A DNA stretch of 64,000 nt from Bacillota bacterium (GTDB lineage: Bacteria; Bacillota; Bacilli; Paenibacillales; NBRC-103111): contig JAEWIS010000055.1 of NCBI GenBank assembly GCA_023386955.1, positions 124,001-188,000 on the forward strand, written 5' to 3'. Shown one piece after another: positions 17,109 through 25,203 of the stretch; the stretch's first letter is position 1; each line of letters starts with the position of its first letter. The notes under the pieces are model-generated. The model worked only from the letters and a program-made list of their open reading frames with translations, searched no databases and was not told the DNA's origin. A program made the translations under genes and the position numbers.

Positions 17109-18855
17109 ACTGCCCCTCCTCCCATTGCAGGGGTATCCGGATCCGGAAGGAAGCCCCGCCTTGTTCATTTTCATTAAAATCCAACCCGTACGGCTGTCCA
17201 TAGAGCAGCCGCAGCCGCTCGTTGACGTTGCGCAGGGCGAAACCCTTCACCCGCCTGCCGAAGGAGCCCGCCCGCCGCTCCAGCGTCCGGGGCTCCCTCA
17301 GCATCCGCCGCAGCTCCTCCTGTTTCCCCACAGGAAGACCGGCGCCGTCATCCGCCACCTCTACCACCAGATCCTCCTCAACTGAATAAGCCCGGATACA
17401 AATATGAAGCGGCCGCTCCTGCATGCCGTGTTCGATGGCATTTTCCACCAAAGGCTGAAGAATCAGCTTGGGCAGGAGACAGGCCTCCAGGCTGAAGTCG
17501 GAATGAATGTCCATGGAGAGCTGGTCTCCCAGCCGGAAGGACTGGATACGCAGATAAGCCTCGGCAAACTGCAGCTCATCCTCAAGACGAACCAGCCGCT
17601 CCGAACGGTCCACATTGTACCTGAGCAGCCGCCCCAGACTGACCACTGCCTCCGACAGCTCCATGCTGCCCTGTTCAAGCGCCTTCAGGTTAATGGATTC
17701 CAGGGTATTGTAAATAAAATGGGGATTGATCTGGGCCTCCAGGGCGCTGAGCTGGGCTTCCTTGTCCCGCAGCTCGCTTTCGTAGACCTGGTGCACCAGT
17801 CTGTCCAGCTCCGCCACCATGGTATTGAATCCCTCGGTCAAGAGGCCGATTTCGTCCCTTGTGGTCACCTTGGCCCGCTCCTTGAAGGAGCCGCGCTGCA
17901 CCTTGCGCATCACAGCGGCAAGATGGCGGATGGGCTTGGTCAGTTTGGCGGTGAGCAGCCCCGAAAGCAGGAAAGCCAGCAGCAAAGCAACAGCGGACAC
18001 AATGAGGGTATAACGAATCAGGGATTGGGCATTTTTCTTCAAATCCGCCTCCGGCACCAGCACCTTCACCACCATACCGGACAAGGTAGAGGCTTGCTCC
18101 GCCGTCAGGAACAGCTGGCGGTCGGGAGCACCCGCCGTTTCCGGAGATTGTCCGGAGGCGTAGAGGCTGCCGCCTGCGGCATCCGAAATGAGAATCACTG
18201 TGCCCGGCCGGTATTCCTCGATGCCGAAAACACTGGCGAAGCCCCGCTGGGTCAGGTCAATCTTAATGATGCCCAGGTGGCGGTGGGTCTGCGGATCGCG
18301 GATCACCCGAGCCAGTGAAATCACCGTTCGTTCGCCGGAAATATAGTATTTGGCGCTGTGGGGCGGAATAGCGACAATGGCCCCGTCGGCGTCCGCCACC
18401 TCCGTCATCCAGGGAGTGGCCTCCGGTTCCCAGATTTTCTGCACCGAATTGTCCGTATTGGTAAACAGCACCCCGTCCGGCGTAAACACCAGAATGTTCT
18501 GGATCTCCGACCGGTCGGAGGCGAGGGAGGAGATGAGCAGGCTCATTTTGTTGATCTCCTCAAACGGAACAAAGCTGCCGGACCGGGCTCCGCTGTGGCC
18601 CCGAAGAATTTCCATCGCCGACGGGTCATAATAAGGAGCCGCCGTCAGCCGCTCCATCTCCCGGTAATACCGGTCGATGCTGTTGACCATCTGGCCGGCG
18701 ATCTGGCCGGTGTACAGATTGGCGTCCCGCTCCACCTGGTCCATGTACTGCCGGTAGGTGAGCATACCGATCAGCAGCAGCGGCACCGTAATCACCAGGC
18801 TGAAGAACAGAATAAATTTCAGCCGAAGCGGAATAAACAACCGGTTGGTTCGCAT
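17080..18855 (-). CDS. Sensor histidine kinase (YesM/LytS family)
   Basis: A 591-residue membrane kinase. Residues about 13-35 and 280-302 are membrane helices enclosing an extracellular dCache-like sensor; HAMP follows (about 303-355), then a His_kinase domain with LEAQINPHFIYNTLESI carrying the phospho-acceptor His, and HATPase (NAIEHGM, VADDGAGLP). It senses an extracellular carbohydrate signal and phosphorylates the YesN-type regulator encoded by the overlapping next gene. The ATG at 18855 is preceded by AAGGAGGT. Together they very likely control the sugar ABC operon downstream. Confidence 0.93.
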   Translation of the reverse strand: MRTNRLFIPLRLKFILFFSLVITVPLLLIGMLTYRQYMDQVERDANLYTGQIAGQMVNSIDRYYREMERLTAAPYYDPSAMEILRGHSGARSGSFVPFEEINKMSLLISSLASDRSEIQNILVFTPDGVLFTNTDNSVQKIWEPEATPWMTEVADADGAIVAIPPHSAKYYISGERTVISLARVIRDPQTHRHLGIIKIDLTQRGFASVFGIEEYRPGTVILISDAAGGSLYASGQSPETAGAPDRQLFLTAEQASTLSGMVVKVLVPEADLKKNAQSLIRYTLIVSAVALLLAFLLSGLLTAKLTKPIRHLAAVMRKVQRGSFKERAKVTTRDEIGLLTEGFNTMVAELDRLVHQVYESELRDKEAQLSALEAQINPHFIYNTLESINLKALEQGSMELSEAVVSLGRLLRYNVDRSERLVRLEDELQFAEAYLRIQSFRLGDQLSMDIHSDFSLEACLLPKLILQPLVENAIEHGMQERPLHICIRAYSVEEDLVVEVADDGAGLPVGKQEELRRMLREPRTLERRAGSFGRRVKGFALRNVNERLRLLYGQPYGLDFNENEQGGASFRIRIPLQWEEGQYAQNSAGGG

Positions 18856-18877
18856 CCGTCATACCTCCTTTCTCCTC

Positions 18878-18965
18878 TGCGTCACCGCCTGGCTCCACCA
18901 ACTAATCTCATTTGTCCCGGAACCCTGCGTCACCGGCTGGCCCCACCAGCTAATCTCATTTGTCC
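18878..18965. repeat. Two 40-bp direct repeats upstream of yesM-type gene
   Basis: CTGCGTCACCGCCTGGCT and the following CCACCA-CTAATCTCATTTGTCC segment are repeated 47 bp later with few changes; a shorter third partial copy (CGCACCGCCTTGCC) begins near 18974. They overlap the kinase ribosome-site region and could include its promoter region, although no clear -35/-10 pair was found. Confidence 0.7.
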
Positions 18966-18999
18966 GAACCCCCGCGCACCGCCTTGCCCCGCCAGCTAT

Positions 19000-19176
19000 C
19001 GGACACACAGGCCGTTATTTGGCTAAAATACGCGCTTCTGATCGTTTCGCGGACACAGGGTATGCTATTTCCTCTACAGCACACCTAAATCACCTCGTTT
19101 CTGACAAATAGCGGCTTCTGTGTCCGCGAAAACCCAAAACCACCGTTTTGAGGCACAATAACAGCTCCTGTGTCCG
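19000..19176. repeat. Two-plus-two inverted array, GGACACA family
   Basis: Four related 21-bp units: 19000 and 19050 read CGGACACA...TATTT, and 19106 and 19156 are the inverse (AATA...TGTGTCCG). Spacing inside each pair is exactly 50 bp and the two middle starts are 56 bp apart. It lies 3' of the FAD oxidoreductase gene. Confidence 0.85.
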
Positions 19177-19304
19177 TTAGGAGGACGCCATGCCCAAAGA
19201 AGCTGCCGGCCTAGGGCGGGCAGCTTCTTCGCCTTGCGGCCATCATGCATGTAAGGCCATCATGCCTCAAAGGTTAGCATACATTTGCGGCCAGAGCGCA
19301 TGCA

Positions 19305-20645
19305 TCAATCCAGAATCGCGCCCTGAAGGCGCAGGAGCCGCTGCAGCTCCACCACGGAGACCTCCCGCGGCGCACCGCTCTCCGCAGCCAGCGCCGCGGC
19401 CACTCCCGCCGCCTGCCCGGTGGCCATGCAGCTGGGCGTCAGCCGGGTGGTGCCCAGCGCTTCGTGGGAGGTGGAGATGCACCGTCCCGCGGCCAGCAGA
19501 TTGTCGACCCCTTGGGCAATCAAACTCCGGTAAGGAATATCGTAGGCGCCGTCGCCCTTCACCCATTCGCTTTTGACCCCTTGGCCCGTGGGATCGTGAA
19601 TATCCACCGGATAGCCGCTCCGGGCAATGGCATCCCCGAACCGGCGGCCGCTGACCACATCCTCCGTGCCCAGCACGTATTCCCCCTGGATCCGACGGCT
19701 TTCCCGAACCCCGATCTGGGCGCCCATCTGGCTGATGGAGGCTTGCTCGAAGCCCGGCAGACTCCGCCGCATAAAATCCGCCACCATCAGCGCCTGGCGT
19801 CGTCCCTCTGCCTCCGCGCGGGACAGATCCTCCGCCTGCGTACCGTCCAGCCCTTGCACGCGGGTGGTGTTCACCAGCACCTCATCCGCCTCCGGTCCGG
19901 CGAAAAACAGCACCTGATCCCGGTTGATAGGCAGCCCCGCCTCCTTCCAATGACGGTAGAAGCCGCAGATGCCTGTTAAGGGCAGGCCGGGAAGCTCCTC
20001 CACCGGAGTCCGTTTGTAGAACTCCTCCGGATGCTCCAGCATGTACGCCTTGACCTTGGCCAGATCCACACCGCGCATGCGGAATTTCAGCGTCATGGGC
20101 TGGGCCTTCCCGTCACTGTCCCTGCCCTTCAGGCAGGGTACGCCGGCCAGATGGGCCACATCCGCATCACCAGTGGCATCGACAAACACCTTGCCCGCCA
20201 CCTCCACAGGTCCTGATTTGGTGGTCAACCCCAAAGCACTGATTCGGCCATTCTCCGCCGACACCCGGTCAATGAAGCTGTGGAGCAGCACCTTCACTCC
20301 CGCTTCCTCCAGCATATCCAGCGCCAGCACCTGGAACACCTCCAGCCTGAATGGGGTCAGGGTTTTGGTGAACCCGACGGTGTCCCGCATATGACCGGGA
20401 GAGGCTCCACGCTCCTGCAGCCGGTCGACGATCTCCTGAGCCAGTCCGGCAATCACCTGCTTGCCTTCCAGGGTGTGGAAGGTCATCCATGGATACACCA
20501 GCGCCGCCGAGGTCATACCCCCGATAAATCCGTAGCGCTCCACCAGCACGGTGCTCCTTCCCATCCTGGCAGCAGCCAACGCCGCACACAAGCCTGCCGG
20601 GCCTCCGCCCGCTACCACCACGTCCGCTTCTATCCGATGAGACAT
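19305..20645 (-). CDS. FAD-dependent oxidoreductase
   Basis: A 446-residue flavoprotein of the FAD_oxidored group (Pfam PF12831-like). The N-terminal dinucleotide-binding motif VVAGGGPAGLCAALAAAR is followed by the conserved ERYGFIGGM segment; a second FAD-contact region is DATGDADVAHLAG (about residues 150-165) and a third near the C-terminus is NLLAAGRCIS. No signal peptide, so cytoplasmic. Members act on sugars or organic acids in many carbohydrate clusters, but the substrate is unknown. The ATG at 20645 follows GGAGGATAAAC. Its promoter region carries the same TATAAT-plus-cre layout as the neighbouring sugar transporter operon, so both may be under the same control. Confidence 0.88.
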   Translation of the reverse strand: MSHRIEADVVVAGGGPAGLCAALAAARMGRSTVLVERYGFIGGMTSAALVYPWMTFHTLEGKQVIAGLAQEIVDRLQERGASPGHMRDTVGFTKTLTPFRLEVFQVLALDMLEEAGVKVLLHSFIDRVSAENGRISALGLTTKSGPVEVAGKVFVDATGDADVAHLAGVPCLKGRDSDGKAQPMTLKFRMRGVDLAKVKAYMLEHPEEFYKRTPVEELPGLPLTGICGFYRHWKEAGLPINRDQVLFFAGPEADEVLVNTTRVQGLDGTQAEDLSRAEAEGRRQALMVADFMRRSLPGFEQASISQMGAQIGVRESRRIQGEYVLGTEDVVSGRRFGDAIARSGYPVDIHDPTGQGVKSEWVKGDGAYDIPYRSLIAQGVDNLLAAGRCISTSHEALGTTRLTPSCMATGQAAGVAAALAAESGAPREVSVVELQRLLRLQGAILD

Positions 20646-20688
20646 TGTTTATCCTCCGTTCTTTGCCTTCTTAAGCTTAACACAAAGA

Positions 20689-20712
20689 AAAGCGCTTACA
20701 ATAATGATTATA
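20689..20712 (-). promoter_or_regulatory. -10 box followed by cre-like operator, oxidoreductase gene
   Basis: TATAAT (20707-20712 on the minus strand) is followed after 6 bases by TGTAAGCGCTTTTC (20688-20701), the same core as at 16305 at nearly the same distance from the -10. A poor -35 again suggests need for an activator. Confidence 0.6.
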
Positions 20713-20781
20713 TAGCCATTCCCTCCCCCGCAAAAGGCTGCAAAATGCAGATCTGGTAAGGTCGGTATTGATTTGCGCTGA

Positions 20782-20910
20782 ACAAAATACATTTTCCCAG
20801 AAACAGGTAAAATTGTCTCGTGGACCGATCCAAGCGGAGCGGTATGGTACCGTCTGGACAGCACTGACGGCACGAAATGGGTGAAGCAGGAGCCGGATAT
20901 TTATTCATAA
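20782..20910 (+). pseudogene. C-terminal fragment of an unidentified protein
   Basis: A frame that begins just after an in-frame TGA (20779-20781) encodes 42 residues with protein-like composition (PETGKIVSWTDPSGAVWYRL, then DGTKWVKQEPDIYS) and ends at TAA 20908. The Trp/Tyr/Gly pattern resembles the C-terminal beta-rich domain of a secreted Bacillales protein. There is no start or ribosome site, and a terminator follows at once, so it looks like the remaining end of a decayed gene. Family not recognised; a chance frame is possible. Confidence 0.45.
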
Positions 20911-20917
20911 AAGATGC

Positions 20918-20960
20918 AAAAACGCCCCAAAAGCTGCCAGCGGCAGCAGGGGCGTTTTTA
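20918..20960. terminator. Bidirectional intrinsic terminator
   Basis: AAAAACGCCCC and GGGGCGTTTTT enclose a second small stem (GCTGCC/GGCAGC). T or A runs on both sides let it work for the gene remnant and the convergent small membrane-protein gene. Confidence 0.85.
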
Positions 20961-20969
20961 TGTTTCTTT

Positions 20970-21371
20970 TCACGAATGGGACGAATGTTTGTTGCCCCGG
21001 TGCATAAGCGGCATCAGGATAAGATGCAGCAAGGGACAAGCCAGAATGACCAGGAGGGACAGCCAACTCCCATCTCCTCCTATGCCGATGGGCCTCGCCA
21101 GAAGCAGCAGTGCGGCCACCGCCATTGGAGCCAGGCAGCAAAGCAGCATCATCCAGCGGCGGCGGTTAGTGCGGGATGCCATTTTTTCGGCTCCGGCCGT
21201 ATCTTCCGCTCCAGCCAAACCTTCCCCTTCGGAAGCATCTGCCTGCGAACCCGGCTTGCAGCAGCTTCCGCCTGTATGTCCCGCATTTCCCCGGTTTCCC
21301 CGCATCATCCATATCATCATTCCCACCATCATCAGAGGGCAGATAAGCCCCAATAGCCCTGACCATTCCAT
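20970..21371 (-). CDS. Small membrane protein, DUF2933-like
   Basis: A 133-residue protein with an N-terminal membrane helix rich in Met (LICPLMMVGMMIWMMRG), a 40-residue acidic/Ala-rich loop with a Cys pair (SCCKPG), and two further helices (about 73-92 and 100-120) ending in a short His-rich tail (HRGNKHSSHS). The last part resembles the DUF2933 family of short Met/Cys/His membrane proteins that often accompany copper or heavy-metal handling genes; the metal link is an inference. Start ATG at 21371 follows AAGGAGGT. Confidence 0.75.
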   Translation of the reverse strand: MEWSGLLGLICPLMMVGMMIWMMRGNRGNAGHTGGSCCKPGSQADASEGEGLAGAEDTAGAEKMASRTNRRRWMMLLCCLAPMAVAALLLLARPIGIGGDGSWLSLLVILACPLLHLILMPLMHRGNKHSSHS

Positions 21372-21537
21372 GGATTCCGACCTCCTTGAGCCGTGTTTCT
21401 GTTTCAGGTATGCTTAGAATAGCTGTTCAGGAGAGCCTCCTGATTTTAGGATAGCGGATAATCGTGTGGATTCTGTGTGGAAAGCATGGTGGAATTTGTG
21501 GAGCTGCAGGGTCTGCGGCCCGGTGACGACTTATGAA

Positions 21538-22650
21538 ATGAGGGATACTACGGTGACGATTTTGTTTAGTACAGGTTTGGTCTTATTGGCATTTTTTCTG
21601 GTTTTGCGGCTGTATCCCCCGCTGGGGGCCAAGGCGGCAGGGGACAGGCTGCAAACAGTCCGCGGCTCCGCCCATTATGTGAAGAATAAATTTGTGAATC
21701 TGATTCCTACCAGCATGAGCACCGGCTTCCGGGATATGCTGTCTACTGTGAAGGAGATGATCCGTGGTATTCCCAACAGCCGGCCCCAACCGGGAATCAC
21801 TGCCGGGAAGCTGAACCCTGCCGATCTGGTGAATCCCAAGGAATCCAAGGTCATTTGGCTGGGGCACTCCTCCCTGCTGGTGCAGATCAGCGGGTTGACT
21901 CTATTGCTTGATCCCATGTTCGGCACTGCGCCTTCCCCCGTCCCCTTCGTCGGCGGCAAACGGTACAGCCCCGTACCGCCGGTGGATGTGAATGCCTTGC
22001 CTCCAATAGATGCCGTGCTCCTGTCCCATGACCACTATGACCATCTGGATTATGGAACCATCCGCAGGCTGCACCGGAAGGTTGGCCATTTTTATGTACC
22101 GCTTGGGGTGGGCGCCCATCTTGAGCGTTGGGGTGTGCCCGCCGCCAAAATCACCGAAACCGATTGGTGGGACGAGCTGGAGCTGAAGGGTTTGAAGCTG
22201 CGCTGCACCCCCTCCCGCCACTTCTCGGGCAGAAGCCTGACGGACCGCAATGCCACCCTCTGGTGCTCCTGGGTTCTGGAGGGAGAGCAGGAAAAGATCT
22301 TTTTTAGCGGAGACAGCGGGTACGGGCCCCATTTCCGGGAGATTGGCAAACGCTACGGCCCCTTCGATCTGACCCTGATGGAATGCGGCCAATATAACGA
22401 ACGGTGGGAAGCCATCCACATGCTGCCGGAGCAGACCGTTTTGGCCCACCAGGAAGTAGGCGGCAAGCTGATGCTGCCCATCCACTGGGGGGCGTTCACC
22501 CTATCCCTGCATGCCTGGACCGAACCGGTGGAACGTGCCGTTGCCGCAGCGGAAAAGCAGGGAGTTCCCATGGTGACCCCACGGATCGGGGAGCCGGTGT
22601 TGTTGGGAAACACGCCGCAGCCGTCTACCCGATGGTGGCGGAATGCATAA
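21538..22650 (+). CDS. MBL-fold metal-dependent hydrolase (NAPE-PLD/UlaG-like), membrane-anchored
   Basis: A 370-residue protein with an N-terminal signal anchor (VTILFSTGLVLLAFFLVL) and a metallo-beta-lactamase fold: LLSHDHYDHLDY supplies the HxHxDH metal ligands (about residues 158-169), FFSGDSGYG a further Asp, and LPIHWGAFTL the last His. The arrangement and length match the N-acyl phosphatidylethanolamine phospholipase D/UlaG-like lactonase group. The start is uncertain: ATG 21538 or GTG 21553 (with GAGGG 8 bases upstream) both precede the anchor; a GTG at 21466 is open in frame but has no site. It is monocistronic with its own terminator. Confidence 0.87.
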   Translation: MRDTTVTILFSTGLVLLAFFLVLRLYPPLGAKAAGDRLQTVRGSAHYVKNKFVNLIPTSMSTGFRDMLSTVKEMIRGIPNSRPQPGITAGKLNPADLVNPKESKVIWLGHSSLLVQISGLTLLLDPMFGTAPSPVPFVGGKRYSPVPPVDVNALPPIDAVLLSHDHYDHLDYGTIRRLHRKVGHFYVPLGVGAHLERWGVPAAKITETDWWDELELKGLKLRCTPSRHFSGRSLTDRNATLWCSWVLEGEQEKIFFSGDSGYGPHFREIGKRYGPFDLTLMECGQYNERWEAIHMLPEQTVLAHQEVGGKLMLPIHWGAFTLSLHAWTEPVERAVAAAEKQGVPMVTPRIGEPVLLGNTPQPSTRWWRNA

Positions 22651-22660
22651 GCAGCACCAA

Positions 22661-22704
22661 GAACCCGGGTTGCCTTGGAGAAGGCGGCCCGGGCCTTTTT
22701 TTAT
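22661..22704 (+). terminator. Intrinsic terminator after MBL-fold gene
   Basis: A 13-bp stem from CCCGGGTTGCCTT and AAGGCGGCCCGGG (two G-T pairs), a four-base loop and a run of seven T. Confidence 0.85.
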
Positions 22705-22864
22705 TCCTCTAATTGAAACCCGCTCCTCTTCTGCACCGTAAAAGATACCAGTTACATGACCGGTGAACTCTCCCTCAGGGGAACGGAGCACAAAATGGCC
22801 AGTCATCGGATACCGGTTTTGAGTATATAGTTTGGGTAATAACATTCATTTAGGAGGCCTTTAC

Positions 22865-23230
22865 ATGTCCGAATCCGCAACCATTCTGCAATGGACCCTG
22901 ATCGCCGAATGCCCCATTCCCGCTGATGTGAACGAACTGCTGGTGAACGGAGAGGTGCCCGTCGCCGCCTACAAGACCCTGCGGGACAGCGCTATTTTTA
23001 CCAACAAACGTCTGATTGTCCGGGATGCCCAGGGGTTAACCGGCAAGAAGGTGGAAATTTACTCTCTGCCCTACTCCTCCATCAACATGTGGTCGACGGA
23101 AAATGCCGGGCGGCTGGACTTCAACTCCGAGGTGGAGCTGTGGACCCGGGCCGGTCACATCAAGGTGAAGCTGCAAAAAGGCGTGGACATCCGCCGGTTC
23201 GACAAGCTGATTGCCGAGGCATTGCTGTAG
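22865..23230 (+). CDS. PH domain-like cytoplasmic protein
   Basis: A 121-residue soluble protein that fits the bacterial PH-domain fold: alternating beta strands with the typical IFTNKRLIVRD segment (about residues 41-51) and IYSLPYSSINMW (about 61-72), ending in an alpha helix (IRRFDKLIAEALL). Similar single-domain proteins are widespread in Bacillales and have no established role. ATG at 22865 follows TTAGGAGGCC, a strong site. It stands alone, followed by a repeat array. Confidence 0.82.
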   Translation: MSESATILQWTLIAECPIPADVNELLVNGEVPVAAYKTLRDSAIFTNKRLIVRDAQGLTGKKVEIYSLPYSSINMWSTENAGRLDFNSEVELWTRAGHIKVKLQKGVDIRRFDKLIAEALL

Positions 23231-23274
23231 GCTGGCTGCAACAGCCGAGAAACGCACAACCGTCCCTTCGGAAT

Positions 23275-23466
23275 GATAGCGGGCAGCAAATGTATGCTAT
23301 TCTCCAAAATAAGGTGAAATCGGTAAAATAGCATACATAAAATGTCTGCTATTCATCTCTACGGAGCCATAATCCCTCGAAAAATCAGCAATAGCATACA
23401 TTTTTTGTCGCTATTCCGGGGAAATCCCCTTCAAAAAACGAAATAGCATACATTTTTTGCCGCTTA
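23275..23466. repeat. Four-unit palindromic array, AATAGCATACA family
   Basis: Units at 23275, 23327, 23390 and 23442 carry AATAGCATACAT or its inverse plus a second arm (TGTCGCTATT). Spacings are 52, 63 and 52 bp. The first unit is inverted relative to the last two; the second is nearly palindromic, so the layout can be read as the same two-plus-two arrangement. It fills the gap between the convergent PH-domain and methyltransferase genes. Confidence 0.85.
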
Positions 23467-23498
23467 CATGCAGACTTCGCGGAGGTGGCCTTCAGCTA

Positions 23499-24434
23499 TC
23501 ACCCCTTGGAGGCGGAGACCACCAGGCTGCAATAGCCCAAACCGCAAACCGACGGCTCGGAGTCGAAGCGGTAGCAGCGCTCCAGGAAAGCCGCTTGGTA
23601 TTCCGGCGTCTCCATCAGCATGCGGAGCGCCTCCCCCGGCAAGGTCCGGGCCAGCGCGCCCGGTCCCGCCAGCCGCATCTCCCGGAGCCCAGCGGCCGCA
23701 AACAGCGCCTCCATCTCCTCCGGCCGGAACGAATACGTCACCGGCCAAGGTGTGCCTCCCCGCTCCATCTGCTCATATACCTGATCCGGATCATCGAACA
23801 AACCCGTCTCCAGCAGCACATCCGCCCCTCCGAAATCCGGCTGCCACTGCTCCCGCTGAGCCCACTCCCGGACATACCAGCGCATAGCCGAATCCGGGTC
23901 CTGCTCATCCACCAGAAAAGGCTTCTTCGATGCAGGGCCGAAGCGGCCCGGATACCCGCCCAGACGGCTGGAGACGCAGAACACCACCGACTTGGCGGAC
24001 ACGCGGATCAACTCGCGGATAACCTCCTCATGCTTGGGGTAGGTATATGAGATAGGCGCATCCAGCGAAATCACCAGGTCGAATTGACCCTCCGGGTAAG
24101 AACCCAGCTCAGTCAACCGCCCATGCACAAATTCAATCTGCCCGGCCACCCCGGCGTCCTCTGCCCGCTCCCGGGCCTTCTCCAGCATAGGCAGGGAAAT
24201 GTCCAGATGGGTCACCTGCAGCCCCTTCTGCGCCAGCCACACGGAGAAACGCCCCGTGCCTCCCCCTGCATCCAGCACCGTTTTTACCCCATCCAGCCGG
24301 CTTTCGATCTCCCGTTCCAAATGGGCGTGCAGAATCTGGTCATCCCGAAACAGCCGGTCCCGGTTGACCTCCTCCCCCGGCTTCTGCGGCAAGCTCCAAA
24401 ACTTCTCCGCCACTTGTTCATAATCACGACTCAT
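23499..24434 (-). CDS. Class I SAM-dependent methyltransferase
   Basis: A 311-residue methyltransferase. Motif I is VLDAGGGTGRFSVWLA, followed by the acidic end of strand 2 (THLDIS), FDLVISLDAP (motif post-I/II region) and a long C-terminal helical extension. The target is unknown. ATG at 24434 has GGGAGAAG 8 bases upstream; two earlier in-frame ATGs lie in or next to the GNAT gene end and lack sites. It begins 55 bp after the GNAT gene, probably the same transcript. Confidence 0.85.
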   Translation of the reverse strand: MSRDYEQVAEKFWSLPQKPGEEVNRDRLFRDDQILHAHLEREIESRLDGVKTVLDAGGGTGRFSVWLAQKGLQVTHLDISLPMLEKARERAEDAGVAGQIEFVHGRLTELGSYPEGQFDLVISLDAPISYTYPKHEEVIRELIRVSAKSVVFCVSSRLGGYPGRFGPASKKPFLVDEQDPDSAMRWYVREWAQREQWQPDFGGADVLLETGLFDDPDQVYEQMERGGTPWPVTYSFRPEEMEALFAAAGLREMRLAGPGALARTLPGEALRMLMETPEYQAAFLERCYRFDSEPSVCGLGYCSLVVSASKG

Positions 24435-24489
24435 AACAGCATCTTCTCCCTTCATGTTCCCGCGCAAATACAGCAGGCGGTCGAGCGGA

Positions 24490-25032
24490 TCACGGGCCTC
24501 CGCCATTTTGGAAGCGGAAAATCCACTTTACCCCGTCCTTCCCGCTTTCACCGACGTGAGTGCGGAAGGCGCCTGCCGTGTAGCTTTGCAGGGTTTTTCT
24601 CCAAAAAGCCTGAGCCCGCTGATTGGCCTCGGTAGGATTGGTTTGCAGCTCCCAAGCCCCTGCGTGGGCATCGAACACCTGCATGGCAGCGGATTTGGCA
24701 ATGCCCTTGCCCCGGAAGGACCGCAGCACAAAAAATTCATTTAAATAAAACTCAATGCCGGAAGGCGCATACGGCGGGGTAGCCACCAGGGCAAACCCTG
24801 CCGGAATCCCGTCCGCCCGGATCAGATACGGATAGAGCACCCCCGGGTGCTCCCACCAGACGGCAAATTCCTGATTCTGCTCCTGCAGGGTCAGCGTGGG
24901 GCCGTCCTCAAACACCCCGTATGCATTTGGCGTCCAGCCCCAGATTTCGGACAGATCATGCAGGTATAACGGGTACAAATTATGGATGATAAATTTCGTG
25001 TCCCGGTCGGTTAAATGGATGGTGGCATTCAT
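24490..25032 (-). CDS. GNAT family N-acetyltransferase
   Basis: A 180-residue GNAT protein. The acetyl-CoA loop is VLRSFRGKGIAKSAAMQVF (about residues 107-125, Q/RxxGxG/A type), preceded by the strand EFYLNEFFVL and followed by the WELQTNPTEANQRAQAFWRK segment that matches the conserved Asn/helix of the fold. Substrate unknown. ATG at 25032 follows AGAGGATTGAGT. Transcribed with the methyltransferase gene downstream. Confidence 0.85.
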   Translation of the reverse strand: MNATIHLTDRDTKFIIHNLYPLYLHDLSEIWGWTPNAYGVFEDGPTLTLQEQNQEFAVWWEHPGVLYPYLIRADGIPAGFALVATPPYAPSGIEFYLNEFFVLRSFRGKGIAKSAAMQVFDAHAGAWELQTNPTEANQRAQAFWRKTLQSYTAGAFRTHVGESGKDGVKWIFRFQNGGGP

Positions 25033-25157
25033 ACTCAATCCTCTTTTTTCCAATATAGGTGCATCTGTATCCCATCATACTATCTTCGACCCAGCCGCGG
25101 CGGTAAAGATTGGCTATAGTCATCCATGCCGCCGTACAGCTTTTCCCCGATCACAGC

Positions 25158-25187
25158 AAAAAGCCCCTGCGCAGCATACGCAGAAGC
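25158..25187 (-). terminator. Intrinsic terminator after ATP-grasp gene
   Basis: On the minus strand GCTTCTGCG and CGCAGGGGC (two G-T pairs) close a seven-base loop and are followed by TTTTT. Confidence 0.75.
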
Positions 25188-25203
25188 CTCTTCAAGCTTT
25201 TTT

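Noticed and set aside
22501..22845. Minus-strand frame with the phrase YPMTGHFVLRSPEGEF near the PH-domain gene
   Set aside because: The first half looks protein-like, but it runs through a terminator and into the antisense of the MBL gene; no start site.
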